DNA of 64,000 nucleotides from contig OZ026524.1 in NCBI GenBank assembly GCA_964019695.1, forward strand, positions 21,142,210 to 21,206,209, written 5' to 3'. A program made the position numbers and the translations under genes. The notes beneath the pieces were generated by a model, which saw nothing but the letters and a program-made list of their open reading frames with translations, did not search any database and was not told the origin of the DNA. Source of the stretch: Loripinus fragilis. Lineage: Eukaryota; Mollusca; Bivalvia; Lucinida; Lucinidae. This document shows positions 45,001 through 59,000 of the stretch, piece after piece (the stretch's first letter is position 1; every line of letters starts with the position of its first letter).

Positions 45001-46709
45001 GCGTGTGCTAGAAATGAGGCTAATCAAAGGGGTTTAAAGAGGGCAGAAGTAACATTTTACTGCAAAATGAAATTCTGAGTGACGAAATAATGGAGGCTAC
45101 ATTGAAACGTATGGTACAATATGTGGACGCTTCACTGGTTTATACCACGCCATATGAATGCGTTTGGAATGCGTATTGTGGCAGTTTAGTGCACAGTCTG
45201 GTCGTGGTGGATAGAACCTGAGATGTAGCGCTTATAGTGTACTCGTACAACAACTTACGCAAAACATTAGTGGACAATGCATTAGTAAATGGTCAGAAAG
45301 AGAGATGTGGTCGCTAGCGAATTTAACCCTTTATGGGAACCTACCCATTGACTTGATAGAAATTCTACACATATCCAAAACAGGGAAAGGAAATGACCGT
45401 CTCCAGCTTTCAGGTGACAGGTATTTTAAAGTAATGCCTGATGGAAAAACAATTTCAACACACGATTAGTTAGTCACAATGGCGTGTTCACGTCCTTTAA
45501 TGGAACAGAAAATTCCAATGAAGATCTGGTTAAAAAGGCAGGACTACAGCCGCATGTTAACTGTTCACCATACCTGGCCCACGTTAAAGCAAATCTACAG
45601 AGTAAAGTAAGAGCGGAATTTATACTGGCACAAGAGCTAGATATCGTTATACCACGAAGGCAAAATATAAGGGCAAAACACACAGACAAATGCGCCTTAA
45701 AAGATACTGTCCAACAAATCATGGAATATAGGCGTCCCATCGAACTGGAACTCGAAGAAAAGCGAGAAAAACTTAAAGCACTGGAACTGTACACAGAGAA
45801 ATATTCTGACAATGAGATAATACCATTATGTAGTCTTAAATTAGAAACATACCAGATCATGGCTCTTAAAAATCACAACAAAATATGGAGACAAATTTAT
45901 AATGGTCCTGGAATTAAATGGCTGCTTAAAAGTCTGCTACTCAAACAAATACTTGGAAGATCGGATCAAAGAAGTCCTTAAGAAGGAGAACAGCGAAACT
46001 TTTGAAATTCCAGAGAGAGGCTATATAACATTATATAACAAACCATTAGCTGCACTAACCATTAAAGGTAGGCGTCGAACAGAACAGCGTCATGTGATCG
46101 TATATTGCTCTGTATTATGGTCATGTGTCTCGGAGAACGATAGTTTAGCTATGCTTACAGATAAGATGAAGCAGGATATTAATAAAACAAACAAAATTAC
46201 AAGAAGGTACGTCCAATCAGTTATTCAAGTTCCTGTTATTCCAGTTTGGGTACGCTATAAGACATTAAACAATCTAACAGAATTGCCCATTGGAAGTATA
46301 CACAAAGTGACAGCGAAAGGATAAGCCAAACATTATGGTTCAGATAAACTGGTGGTACAACTGGAAGATGGGCTACTATACCAAGCCGGAGAATTTCTGG
46401 AGCTGTGTAAAGACAGTCTACATAATTACTGTAAAATAATAATAGAAAAACTTAGACTGGATAAAGCAAGAAGAAAAAGTGCTGTATGAAAGATAGTGCA
46501 ACATGGTGACTGGTCTGGTTTGGTGTATTATAAGCAAGTTCCAATGTTGTCAGCCAAAAACAAAGACGCTAAAGCTCTGGACGTAAAAACTGTAACACAT
46601 AATTCCCAGAAACGTAAATTAGTCTTTTGAGAGGATAGAAATGTATACAAAATTAAAAAGTCCAAACTGGGAGACAATGTTAAACCTGGATTAACACTGC
46701 ATTAAAATG
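45001..46709 (+). pseudogene. Decayed remainder of the large element gene
   Basis: Several frames stay open in turn: about 45085-45220, about 45310-45470, 45484-45981 and 45902-46324, then about 46325-46705 with a few stops. The segments have consistent coding-like character, including IVYCSVLWSC, RRYVQSVIQVPVIPVW and ELPIGSIHK, with no ATG at their starts. At least three frameshifts and several stops separate them. The last stop is at about 46703. They are most simply parts of one protein of roughly 800 residues. I do not write out a joined form. Confidence 0.55.
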
Positions 46710-46710
46710 T

Positions 46711-49700
46711 TTGGCTTGCTGCCCACAGCAGGAGCTGAGAACCATGCATTTGGAGGTTTTCACACCCCACCCGCTGATGCCCTCAAAGTTTGAGAAAACG
46801 CGACCTTTGCGAAAAGCCCTGGAACCTATTGCAAAGTGATGAGCAGTGCCCAACATTCCTCCAGCTACAAGTGGCTCAAATAAGGGCGTGAAAATTGTGC
46901 GGAAAGCCCTTTCAGGGGCTAATGCTCGGCACTCGGGGGAGGGAAAATTTTACGCAATGCCTCACAATGAAGCTCTGGTCGGGGGCTAACTTCTGGCACC
47001 AGTTTCGAGCCCGTCCGTGAAAGTGACCCGCGCAAGTTTTAGGCCGGGTCGGCTACTGTGGCCTAATGGGGCCTAATGGGAAGATCTTCTAATGCTCACA
47101 ACTTTTTAATTTTCCTACGGAACGCTTTGAAATTTTCACCATTTGTAGACGGCCTCCCGTACTACAAACTGATGCCAGTGTGGGCATGATGAAAAGAGTA
47201 GTTCGCGAGACGGAAGCGTGTAACGTTTCGGCGCCGCGGTCTTCCGCACCCCGATAACTCGGTATCGAAACATTGTTGCGGGCGGGTGCGCATGGCAATA
47301 CCTGGGCCTCTGTTGGCCCTATCCGCGTGCAAAATCCAAAAAGCGATCAGAGCCTTAGAAAGCGCGTACAACCGCGATCCCAATTTGCCTTGGGCCCTAT
47401 GGGAAAAGAGGAAATATCATAATTGCGGTCCGGGGCACGCGCGCACAATGATAATTTTCACACCCGAGTAAGCTCTTTTATAGGTCAACATTTTGGAAAA
47501 AAAATTGGCTTGCTGCCCACAGCAGGAGCTGAGAACCATGCATTCGGAGGTTTTCACACCTCACCCGCTGATGCCCTCAAAGTTTGAGAAAACGCGACCT
47601 TCGCGAAAAGCCCCGGAACCTATTGCAAAGTGATGAGCAGTGCCCAGGAGCACCTCTCAGTCATTTGCGCAAAATTCCTTCAGCTACAAGTGGCTCAAAT
47701 AAGGGCGTGAAAATTGTGCGGAAAGCCCTTTCAGGGGCTAATGCTCGGCACTCGGGGGACGGAAAATTTTACGCAATGCCTCACAATGAAGCTCTGGTCG
47801 GGGGCTAACTTCTGGCACCAGTTTCGAGCCCATCCGTGAAAGTGACCCGCGCAAGTTTTAGGCCGGGTCGGCTTCTGTGGCCTAATGGGGCCTAATGGGA
47901 AGATCTTCTAATGCTCATAACTTTTTAATTTTCCGACGGAACGCTTTGAAATTTTCACCATTTGTAGACGGCCTCCCGTACTACAAACTGATGCTAGTGT
48001 GGGCATGATGAAAAGAGTAGTTCGCGAGACGGAAGCGCGTAACGTTTCGGCGCCGCGGTCTTCTGCACCCCGATAACTCGGTATCGAAACATTGTTGCGG
48101 GCGGGTGCGCATGGCAATACCTGGGCCTCTGTTGGCCCTATCCGCGTGCAAAATCTAAAAGCGATCAGAGCCTTAGAAAGCGCGTACAACCGCGATCCCG
48201 ATTTGCCTTGGGCCCTATGGGAAAACAGGAAATATCATAATTGCGGTCCGGGGCGCGCGCGAACAATGATAATTTTCACACCCGAGTAAGCTCTTTTATA
48301 GGTCAACATTTTGGAAAAAAAATTGGCTTGCTGCCCACAGCAGGAGCTGAGAACCATGCATTCGGAGGTTTTCACACCCCACCCGCTGATGCCCTCAAAG
48401 TTTGAGAAAACGCGACCTTCGCGAAAAGCCCCGGAACCTATTGCAAAGTGATGAGCAGTGCCCAGGAGCACCTCTCAGTCATTTGTGCAAAATTCTTTCA
48501 GCTACAAGTGGCTCAAACAAGGGCGTGAAAATTGTGCGGAAAGCCCTTTCAGGGGCTAATGCTCGGCACTCGGGGGACGGAAAATTTTACGCAATGCCTC
48601 ACAATGAAGCTCTGGTCGGGGGCTACCTTCTGGCACCAGTTTCGAGCCCGTCCGTGAAAGTGACCCGCGCAAGTTTTAGGCCGGGTCGGCTACTGTGGCC
48701 TAATGGGGCCAAATGGGAAGATCTTCTAATGCTCATAACTTTTTAATTTTCCGACGGAACGCTTTGAAATTTTCACCATTTGTAGACGGCCTCCCGTACT
48801 ACAAACTGATGCCAGTGTGGGCATGATGAAAAGAGTAGTTCGCGAGATGGAAGCGTGTAACGTTTCGGCGCCGCGGTCTTCCGCACCCCGATAACTCGGT
48901 ATCGAAACATTGTTGCGGGCGGGTGCGCATGGCAATACCTGGGCCTCTGTTGGCCCTATCCGCGTGCAAAATCTAAAAGCAATCAGAGCCTTAGAAAGCG
49001 CGTTCAACCGCGATCCCGATTTGCCTTGGGCCCTATGGGAAAACAGGAAATATCATAATTGCGGTCCGGGGCGCACGCGCACAATGATAATTTTCACAGC
49101 CGAGTAAGCTCTTTTATAGGTCAACATTTTGGAAAAAAAATTGGCTTGCTGCCCACAGCAGGAGCTGAGAACCATGCATTCGGAGGTTTTCACACCCCAC
49201 CCGCTGATGCCCTCAAAGTTTGAGAAAACGCGACCTTCGCGAAAAGCCCCAGAACCTATTGCAAATTAATGAGCAGTGCCCAGGAGCACCTCTCAGTCAT
49301 TTGCGCAAAATTCCTTCAGCTACAAGTGGCTCAAATAAGGGCGTGAAAATTGTGCGGAAATCCCTTTCAGGGGCTAATGCTCGGCACTCGGGGGACAGAA
49401 AATTTTACGCAATGCCTCACAATGAAGCTCTGGCCGGGGGCTAACTTCTGGCACCAGTTTCGAGCCCGTCCGTGAAAGTGACCCGCGCAAGTTTTAGGCC
49501 GGGTCGGCTACTGTGGCCTTATGGGGCCTAATGGGAAGATCTTCTAATGCTCATAACTTTTTAATTTTCCGACGGAACGCTTTGAAATTTTCACCATTTG
49601 TAGACGGCCTTCAGTACTACAAACTGATGCCAGTGTGGGCATGATGAAAAGAGTAGTTCGCGAGACGGAAGCGTGTAACGTTTGGGTGCCGCGGTCTTCC

Positions 49701-50363
49701 GCACCCCGATAACTCGGTATCGAAACATTGTTGCGGGCGGGTGCGCATGGAAATACCTGGGCCTCTGTTGGCCCTATCCGCGTGCAAAATCTAAAAGCGA
49801 TCAGAGCCTTAGAAAGCGCGTACAACTGCGATCCCGATTTGCCTTGGGCCCTATGGGAAAACAGGAAATATCATAATTGCGGTCCCGGGCGCGCGCACAC
49901 AATGATAATTATCACACCCAAGTAAGCTCTTTTATAGGTCAACATTTTGGAAAAAAAATTGGCTTGCTGCCCACAGCAGGAGCTGAGAACCATGCATTCG
50001 GAGGTTTTCACACCCCACCCGCTGATGCCCTCAAAGTTTGAGAAAACGTGACCTTCGCGAAAAGCCCCGGAACCTATTGCAAAGTGATGAGCAGTGCCCA
50101 GGAGCACCTCTCAGTCATTTGCGCAAAATTCCTTCAGCTACAAGTGGCTCAAATAAGGGCGTGAAAATTGTGCGGAAAGCCCTTTCAGGGGCTAATGCTC
50201 GGCACTCGGGGGACGGAAAATTTTACGCAATGCCTCACAATGAAGCTCTGGTCAGGGGCTAACTTCTGGCACCAGTTTCGAGCCCGTCCGTGAAAGTAAC
50301 CCGCGCAAGTTTTAGGCCGGGTCGGCTTCTGTGGCCTAATGGGGCCTAATGGGAAGATCTTCT
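46711..50363 (+). repeat. Satellite block 1, forward orientation, subfamily A
   Basis: About four and a half units. The first is short because it lacks the AGGAGCACCTCTCAGTCATT segment. The block ends after GGGAAGATCTTCT, in mid-unit. Confidence 0.9.
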
Positions 50364-53300
50364 GAAAGGGCTTTCTGCACAATTTTCACGCCCTTATTTG
50401 AGCCACTTGTAGCTGAAGGAATTTTGCGCAAATGACTGAGAGGTGCTCCTGGGCACTGCTCATCACTTTGCAATAGGTTCCGGGGCTTTTCGCGAAGGTC
50501 GCGTTTTCTCAAACTTTGAGGGCATCAGCGGGTGGGGTGTGAAAACCTCCGAATGCATGGTTCTCAGCTCCTGCTGTGGGCAGCAAGCCAATTTTTTTTC
50601 CAAAATGTTGACCTATAGAAGAGCTTACTCGGGTGTGAAAATTATCATTGTGCGCGCACGCCCCGGACCGCAATTATGATATTTCCTGTTTTCCCATAGG
50701 GCCCAAGGCAAATCGGGATCGCAGTTGTACGCGCTTTCTAAGGCTCTGATCGCTTTTAGATTTTGCACTCGGATAGGGCCAACAGAGGCCCAGGTATTGT
50801 CATGCGCACCCACCCGCAACAATGTTTCGATACCGAGTTATCAGGGTGCAGAAGACCGCGGCGCCGAAACGTTACGCGCTTCCGTCTCGAGAACTACTCT
50901 TTTCATCATGCCCACACTGGCATCAGTTTGTAGTACGGGAGGCCGTCTACAAATGGTGAAAATTTCAAAGCGTTCCGTCGGAAAATTAAAAAGTTATGAG
51001 CATAAGAAGATCTTCCCATTAGGCCCCATTAGGCCACAGTAGCCAACCCGGCCTAAAACTTGCGCGGGCCACTTTCACGGACGGGCTCGAAACTGGTGCC
51101 AGAAGTTAGCCCCCGACCAGAGCTTCATTGTGAGGCATTGCGTAAAATTTTCTGTCCCCCGAGTGCCGAGCATTAGCCCCTGAAAGGGATTTCCGCACAA
51201 TTTTCACACCCTTATTTGAGCCACTTGTAGCTGAAGGAATTTTGCGCAAATGACTGAGAGGTGCTCCTGGGCACTGCTCATCACTTTGCAATAGGTTCCG
51301 GGGCTTTTCGCGAAGGTCGCGTTTTCTCAAACTTTGAGGGCATCAGCGGGTGGGGTGTGAAAACCTCCCAATGCATGGTTCTCAGCTCCTGCTGTGGGCA
51401 GCAAGCCAATTTTTTTCCCAAAATGTTGACCTATAAAAGAGCTTACTCGGGTGTGAAAATTATCATTGTGCTCGCGTGCCCCAGACCGCAATTATGATAT
51501 TTCCTGTTTTCCCATAGGGCCCAAGGCAAATCGGGATCGCGGTTGTACGCGCTTTCTAAGGCTCTGATCGCTTTTAGATTTTGCACACGGATAGGGCCAA
51601 CAGAGGCCCAGGTATTGCCATGTGAACCCGCCCGCAACAATGTTTGGATACGGAGTTATCGGGGTGCGGAAGACTGCGGCGCCAAAAGTTACGCGCTAAC
51701 GTCTCGCGAACTACTCTTTTCATCATGCCCACACTGGTATCAGTTTGTAGTACGGGAGGCCGTCTACAAATGGTGAAAATTTCAAAGCGTTCCATCAGAA
51801 AATTAAAAAGTTATGAGCATTAGAAGATCTTCCCATTAGGCCCCATTAGGCCACAGTAGCCGACCCGGCCTAAAACTTGCGCGGGTCACTTTCACGGACG
51901 GGCTCGAAACTGGTGCCAGAAGTTAGCCCCTGACCAGAGCTTCATTGTGAGGCATTGCGTAAAATTTTCCGTCCCCCGAGTGCCGAGCATTAGCCCCTTA
52001 AAAGGGCTTTCCGCACAATTTTCACGCCCTTATTTGAGCCACTTGTAGCTGAAGGAATTTTGTGCAAATGACTGAGAGGTGCTCCTGGGCACTGCTCATC
52101 ACTTTGCAATAGGTTCCGGGGCTTTTCGCCAAGGTTGCGTTTTCTCAAACTTTGAGGGCATCAGCGGGTGGGGTGTGAAAACCTCCAAATGCATGGTTCT
52201 CAGCTCCTGCTGTGGGCAGCAAGCCAATTTTTTTCCAAAATGTTGACCTATAAAAGAGCTTACTCGGGTGTGAAAATTATTATTGTGCGCGCGCGCCCCG
52301 GACCGATATTATGATATTTCCTGTTTTCCCATAGGGCCCAAGGCAAATCGGGATCGCGGTTATACGCGCTTTATAAGGCTATGAATGCTTTTAGATTTTG
52401 CACGCGGATAGGGCCAACAGAGGCCCAGGTATTGCCATGCGCACCCGCCCGCAACAATGTTTCAATACCGAGTTATCGGGGTGCGGAAGACCGCGGCGCC
52501 AATCGTTACACGCTTCCGTCTCGCGAACTACTCTTTTCATCATGCCCACACTGGCATCAGTTGGTAGTACGGGAGGCCGTCTACAAATGGTGAAAATTTC
52601 AAAGCGTTCCGTCGGAAAATTAAAAAGTTATGAGCATTAGAAGATCTTCCCATTAGGCCCCATTAGGCCACAGTAGCCGACCCGGCCTAAAACTTGCGCC
52701 TGTCACTTCAAGGACAGGCTCGAAACTGGTGCCAGAAGTTAGCCCCCGACCAGAGCTTCATTGTGAGGCATTGCGTAAAATTTTCCGTCCCCCGAGTGCC
52801 GAGCATTAGCCCCTGAAAGGGCTTTCCGCACAATTTTCACGCCCTTATTTGAGCCACTTGTAGCTGAAGGAATTTTGCGCAAATGACTGAGAGGTGCTCC
52901 TGGGCACTGCTCATCACTTTGCAATAGGTTCCGGGGCTTTTCGCGAAGGTCGCGTTTTCTCAAACTTTGAGGGCATCAGCGGGTGGGGTGTGAAAACCTC
53001 CAAATGCATGGTTCTCAGCTCCTGCTGTGGGCAGCAAGCCAATTTTTTTTCCAAAATGTTGACCTATAAAAGAGCTTACTCGGGTGTGAAAATTATCATT
53101 GTGCGCGCGCCCCCCGGACCGCAATTATGATATTTCCTGTTTTCCCATAGGGCCCAAGGCAAATCGGGATCACGGTTGTACGCGCTTTCTAAGGCTCTGA
53201 TCGCTTTTAGATTTTGCACGCGGATAGGGCCAACAGAGGCCCAGGTATTGCCATGCGCACCCGCCCGCAACAATGTTTCTATACCGAGTTATCGGGGTGC

Positions 53301-56038
53301 GGAAGACCGCGGCGCTGAAACGTTACGCGCTTCCGTCTCGCGAACTACTCTTTTCATCATGCCCACACTGGCATCAGTTTGTAGTACGGGAGGCCGTCTA
53401 CAAATGGTGAAAATTTCAAAGCGTTCCGTCGGAAAATTAAAAAGTTAAGAGCATTAGAAGATCTTCCCATTAGGCCCAATTAGGCCATAGTAGCCGACCC
53501 GGCCTAAAACTTGCCCGGGTCACTTTCACGGACGGGCTCGAAACTGGTGCCAGAAGTTAGCCCCCAAGCAGAGCTTCATTGTGAGGCATTGCGTAAAATT
53601 TTCCGTCCCCCGAGTGCCGAGCATTAGCCCCTGAAAGGGCTTTCCACATCATTTTTACGCCCTTATTTGAGCCACTTGTAGCTGAAGGAATTTTGCGCAA
53701 ATGACTGAGAGGTGCTCCTGGGCACTGCTCATCACTTTGCAATAGGTTCCGGGGCTTTTCGCGAAGGTCGCGTTTTCTCAAACTTTGAGGGCATCAGCGG
53801 GTGGGGTGTGAAAACCTCCGAAAGCATGGTTCTCAGCTCCTGCTGTGGGCAGCAAGCCAATTTTTTTTCCAAAATGTTGACCTATAAAAGAGCTTACTCG
53901 GGTGTGAAAATTATTATTGTGCGCGCGCGCCCCGGACCGCAATTATGATATTTCCTGTTTTCCCATAGGGCCCAAGGCAAATCGGGATCGCGGTTGTACG
54001 CGCTTTCTGAGGCTCTGATCGCTTTTAGATTTTGCACGCGGATAGGGCCAACAGAGGCCCAGGTATTGCCATGCACACCGGCCCGCAACAATGTTTCAAT
54101 ACCGAGTTATCGGGGTGCGGAAGACCGCGGCGCCGAAACGTTACACGCTTCCGTCTCGCGAACTACTCTTTTCATCATGCCCACACTGGCATCAGTTGGT
54201 AGTACGGGAGGCCGTCTACAAATGGTGAAAATTTCAAAGCGTTCCGTCGGAAAATTAAAAAGTTATGAGCATTAGAAGATCTTCCCATTAGGCCCCATTA
54301 GGCCACAGTAGCCGACCCGGCCTAAAACTTGCGTGGGTCACTTTCAAGGACGGGCTCGAAACTGGTGCCAGAAGTTAGCCCCCGACCAGAGCTTCATTGT
54401 GAGGCATTGCGTAAAATTTTCCGTCCCCCGAGTGCCGAGCATTAGCCCCTGAAAGGGCTTTCCGCACAATTTTCACGCCCTTATTTGAGCCACTTGTAGC
54501 TGAAGGAATTTTGCGCAAATGACTGAGAGGTGCTCCTGTGCACTGCTCATCACTTTGCAATAGGTTCCGGGGCTTTTCGCGAAGGTCGCGTTTTCTCAAA
54601 CTTTGAGGGCATCAGCGGGTGGGGTGTGAAAACCTCGGAATGCATGGTTCTCAGCTCCTGCTGTGGGCAGCAAGCCAATTTTTTTCCAAAATGTTGACCT
54701 ATAAAAGAGCTTACTCGGGTGTGAAAATTATCATTGTGCGCGCGCGCCCCGGACCGCAATTATGATATTTCCTGTTTTCCCATAGGGCCCAAGGCAAATC
54801 GGGATTGCGGTTGTACGCGCTTTCTAAGGCTCTGATCGCTTTTAGATTTTGCACGCGGATAGGGCCAACAGAGGCCCAGGTATTGCCATGCGCACCCGCC
54901 CGCAACAATGTTTCTATACCGAGTTATCGGGGTGCGGAAGACCGCGGCGCTGAAACGTTACGCGCTTCCGTCTCGCGAACTACTCTTTTCATCATGCCCA
55001 CACTGGCATCAGTTTGTAGTACGGGAGGCCGTCTACAAATGGTGAAAATTTCAAAGCGTTCCGTCGGAAAATTAAAAAGTTATGAGCATTAGAAGATCTT
55101 CCCATTAGGCCCCATTACGCCACAGAAGCCGACCCGGCCTTAAACTTGCGCGGGTCACTTTCACGGACGGGCTCAAAACTGGTGCCAGAAGTTAGCCCCC
55201 GACCAGAGCTTCATTGTGAGGCATTGCGTAAATTTTTCCGTCCCCCTAGTGCCGAGCATTAGCCCCTGAAAGGGCTTTCCGCACAATTTTTACGCCCTTA
55301 TTTGAGCCACTTGTAGCTGAAGGAATTTTGCGCAAATGACTGAGAGGTGCTCCTGGGCACTGCTCATCACTTTGCAATAGGTTCCGGGGCTTTTCGCGAA
55401 GGTCGCGTTTTCTGAAACTTTGAGGGCATCAGCGGGTGGGGTGTGAAAACCTCCGAAAGCATGGTTCTCAGCTCCTGCTGTGGGCAGCAAGCCAATTTTT
55501 TTCCAAAATGTTGACCTATAAAAGAGCTTACTCGGGTGTGAAAATTATTATTGTGCGCGCGCCCCGGACCGCAATTATGATATTTCCTGTTTTCCCATAG
55601 GGCCCAAGGCAAATCGGGATCGCGGTTGTACGCACTTTCTGAGGCTCTGATCGCTTTTAGATTTTGCACGCCGATAGGGCCAACAGAGGCCCAGGTATTG
55701 CCATGCGCACTCGCCCGCAACAATGTTTCGATACGGAGTTATCGGGTTGCGGAAGACCGCGGCGCCGAAACGTTATGCGCTTCCGTCTCGCGAACTACTC
55801 TTTTCATCATGCCCACACTGGCATCAGTTTGTAGTACGGGAGGCCGTCTACAAATGGTGAAAATTTCAAAGCGTTCCGTCGGAAAATTAAAAAGTTATGA
55901 GCATTAGAAGATCTTCCCATTAGGCCCCATTAGGCCACAGTAGCTGACCTGGCCTAAAACTTGCGCGGGTCACTTTCACGGAAGGGCTCGAAACTGGTGC
56001 CAGAAGTTAGCCCCCAACCAGAGCTTCATTGTGAGGCA
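50364..56038 (-). repeat. Satellite block 2, inverted orientation, subfamily A
   Basis: It starts in mid-unit with GAAAGGGCTTTCTGCAC and keeps subfamily A markers (GACCGCGGCGCCGAAACGTT, AATCGGGATCG, GAGGCCCAGG, CTACTCTTTTCATC). It ends at a deletion of about 38 bp near 56038. Confidence 0.9.
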
Positions 56039-59000
56039 ATAGCCCCTGAAAGGGCTTTCCGCACAATTTTCACGCCCTTATTTGAGCCACTTGTAGCCGA
56101 AGGAATTTTGCGCAAATGACTGAGAGGTGCTCCTGGGCACTGCTCATCACTTTGCAATAGGTTCCGGGGCTTTTCGCGAAGGTCGCGTTTTCTCAAACTT
56201 TGAGGGCATCAGTGGGTGGGGTGTGAAAACCTCCGAATGCATGGTTCTCAGCTCCTGCTGTGGGCAGCAAGCCAATTTTTTTTCCAAAATGTTGACCTAT
56301 AAAAGAGCTTACTCGGGTGTGAAAATTATCATTGTGCGCGCGCGCCCTGGACCGAAATTATGATATTTCCTGTTTTCCCATAGGGCCCAAGGCAAATGGG
56401 GATAGCGGTTGTACGCGCTTTCTAAGGCTCTGATTGCTTTTAGATTTTGCACGCGGATAGGGCCAACAGAGGCGCAGGTATTGCCATGCGCACCCGCCCG
56501 CAACAATGTTTCGATACCGAGTTATCGGGGTGTGGAAGTCCGCCGCCCCGAACCTTTACGCGCTTCCGTCTCGCGAACTACTATTTTCATCATGCCCACA
56601 CTGGCATCAGTTTGTAGTACGGGAGGCCGTCTACAAATGGTGAAAATTTCAAAGCGTACCATCGGAAAATTAAAAAGTTATGAGCATTAGAAGATCTTCC
56701 CATTAGGCCCCATTAGGCCAGAGTAGCCGACCCGGCCTAAAACTTGCGTGGGTCACTTTCACGGACGGGCTCGAAACTGGTGCCAGAAGTTAGCCCCCGA
56801 CCAGAGCTTCATTGTGAGGCATTGCATAAAATTTTCCGTCCCCCGAGTGCCGAGCAATAGCCCCTGAAAGGGCTTTCCTCACAATTTTCACGCCCTTATT
56901 TGAGCCACTTGTAGCCGAAGGAATTTTGCGCAAATGACTGAGAGGTGCTCGTGGGCACTGCTCATCACTTTGCAATAGGTTCCGGGGCTTTTCGCGAAGG
57001 TCGCGTTTTCTCAAACTTTGATGGCATCAGTGGGTGGGGTGTGAAAACCTCCGAATGCATGGTTCTCAGCTCCTGCTGTGGGCAGCAAGCCAATTTTTTT
57101 TCCAAAGTGTTGACCTATAAAAGAGCTTACTCGGGTGTGAAAATTATCATTGTGCGCGCGCGCCCCGGACCGCAATTATGATATTTCCTGTTTTCCCATA
57201 GGGCCCAAGGCAAATGGGGATAGCGGTTGTACGCGCTTTCTAAGGCTCTGATCGCTTTTAGATCTTGCACACGGATAGGGCCAACAGAGGCGCAGGTATT
57301 GCCATGCGCACCCGCCCGCAACAATGTTTCGATACCGAGTTATCGGGGTGTGGAAGTCCGCCGCCCCGAACCTTTACGCGCTTCCGTCTCGCGAACTACT
57401 ATTTTCATCATGCCCACACTGGCATCAGTTTGTAGTACGGGAGGCCCTCTACAAATGGTGAAAATTTCAAAGCGTTCCATCGGAAAATTAAAAAGTTATG
57501 AGCATTAGAAGATCTTCCCATTAGGCCCCATTAGGCCACAGTAGCCGACCCGGCCTAAAACTTGCGCGGGTCACTTTCACGGACGGGCTCGAAACTGGTG
57601 CCAGAAGTTAGCCCCCGACCAGAGCTTCATTGTGAGGCATTGCGTAAAATTTTCCGTCCCCCGAGTGCCGAGCAATAGCCCCTGAAAGGGCTTTCCGCAC
57701 AATTTTCACGCCCTTATTTGAGCCACTTGTAGCCGAAGGAATTTTGCGCAAGTGACTGAGAGGTGCTCCTGGGCACTGCTCATCACTTTGCAATAGGTTC
57801 CGGGGCTTTTCGCGAAGGTCGCGTTTTCTCAAACTTTGAGGGCATCAGTGGGTGGGGTGTGAAAACCTCCGAATGCATGGTTCTCAGCTCCTGCTGTGGG
57901 CAGCAAGCCAAATTTTTTTCCAAAGTGTTGACCTATAAAAGAGCTTACTCGGGTGTGAAAATTATCATTGTGCGGGCGCGCCCCGGACCGCAATTATGAT
58001 ATTTCCTGTTTTCCCATAGGGCCCAAGGCAAATGGGGATAGCGGTTTTACGCACTTTCTAAGGCTCTGATCGCTTTTAGATTTTGCACGCGGATAGGGCC
58101 AACAGAGGCGCAGGTATTGCCATGCGCACCCGCCCGCAACAATGTTTCGATACCGAGTTATCGGGGTGTGGAAGTCCGCCGCCCCGAACCTTTACGCGCT
58201 TCCGTCTCGCGAACTACTATTTTCATCATGCCCACACTGGCATCAGTTTGTAGTACCCGTAGCCCCCGACCAGAGCTTCATTGTGAGGCATTGCGTAAAA
58301 TTTTCCGTCCCCTGAGTGCCAAGCAATAGCCCCTGAAAGGGCTTTCCGCACAATTTTTACGCCCTTATTTGAGCCACTTGTAGCCGAAGGAATTTTGCGC
58401 AAATGACTGAGAGGTGCTCCTGGGCACTGCTCATCACTTTGCAATAGGTTCCGGGGCTTTTCGCGAAGGTCGCATTTTCTCAAACTTTGAGGGCATCAGT
58501 GGGTGGGGTGTGAAAACCTCCGAATGCATGGTTCTCAGCTCCTGCTGTGGGCAGCAAGCCAATTTTTTTTCCAAAGTGTTGACCTATAAAAGAGCTTACT
58601 CGGGTGTGAAAATTATCATTGTGCGCGCGCCCCCCGGACCGCAATTATGATATTTCCTGTTTTCCCATAGGGCCCAAGGCAAATGGGGATAGCGGTTGTA
58701 CGCGCTTTCTAAGGCTCTGATCGCTTTTAGATTTTGCACGCGGATAGGGCCAACAGAGGCGCAGGTATTGCCATGCGCACCCGCCCGCAACAATGTTTCG
58801 ATACTGAGTTATCGGGGTGTGGAAGTCCGCCGCCCCGAACCTTTACGCGCTTCTGTCTCGCGAACTACTATTTTCATCATGCCCACACTGGCATCAGTTT
58901 GTAGTACAGGAGGCCGTCTACAAATGGTGAAAATTTCAAAGCGTTCAATCGGAAAATTAAAAAGTTATGAGCATTAGAAGATCTTCCCATTAGGCCCCAT

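Larger units (their letters stand above)
42029..46709 (+). mobile_element. Maverick/Polinton-like element remnant, both ends missing
   Basis: All genes point right: integrase with chromodomain (broken), TBP-like gene (intact), simple-repeat spacer, and a large decayed gene with Rep-like motifs. The integrase is of the Maverick/Polinton type, identified by the RWTGEIF-like linker and C-terminal chromodomain. No protein-primed DNA polymerase, packaging ATPase, protease or capsid gene is in the window. The left side is cut at about 42029, where Penelope-family end sequence abuts it. The right side meets the 818-bp satellite within 6 bp of the last stop codon. No terminal inverted repeats are visible. 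Confidence 0.75.
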
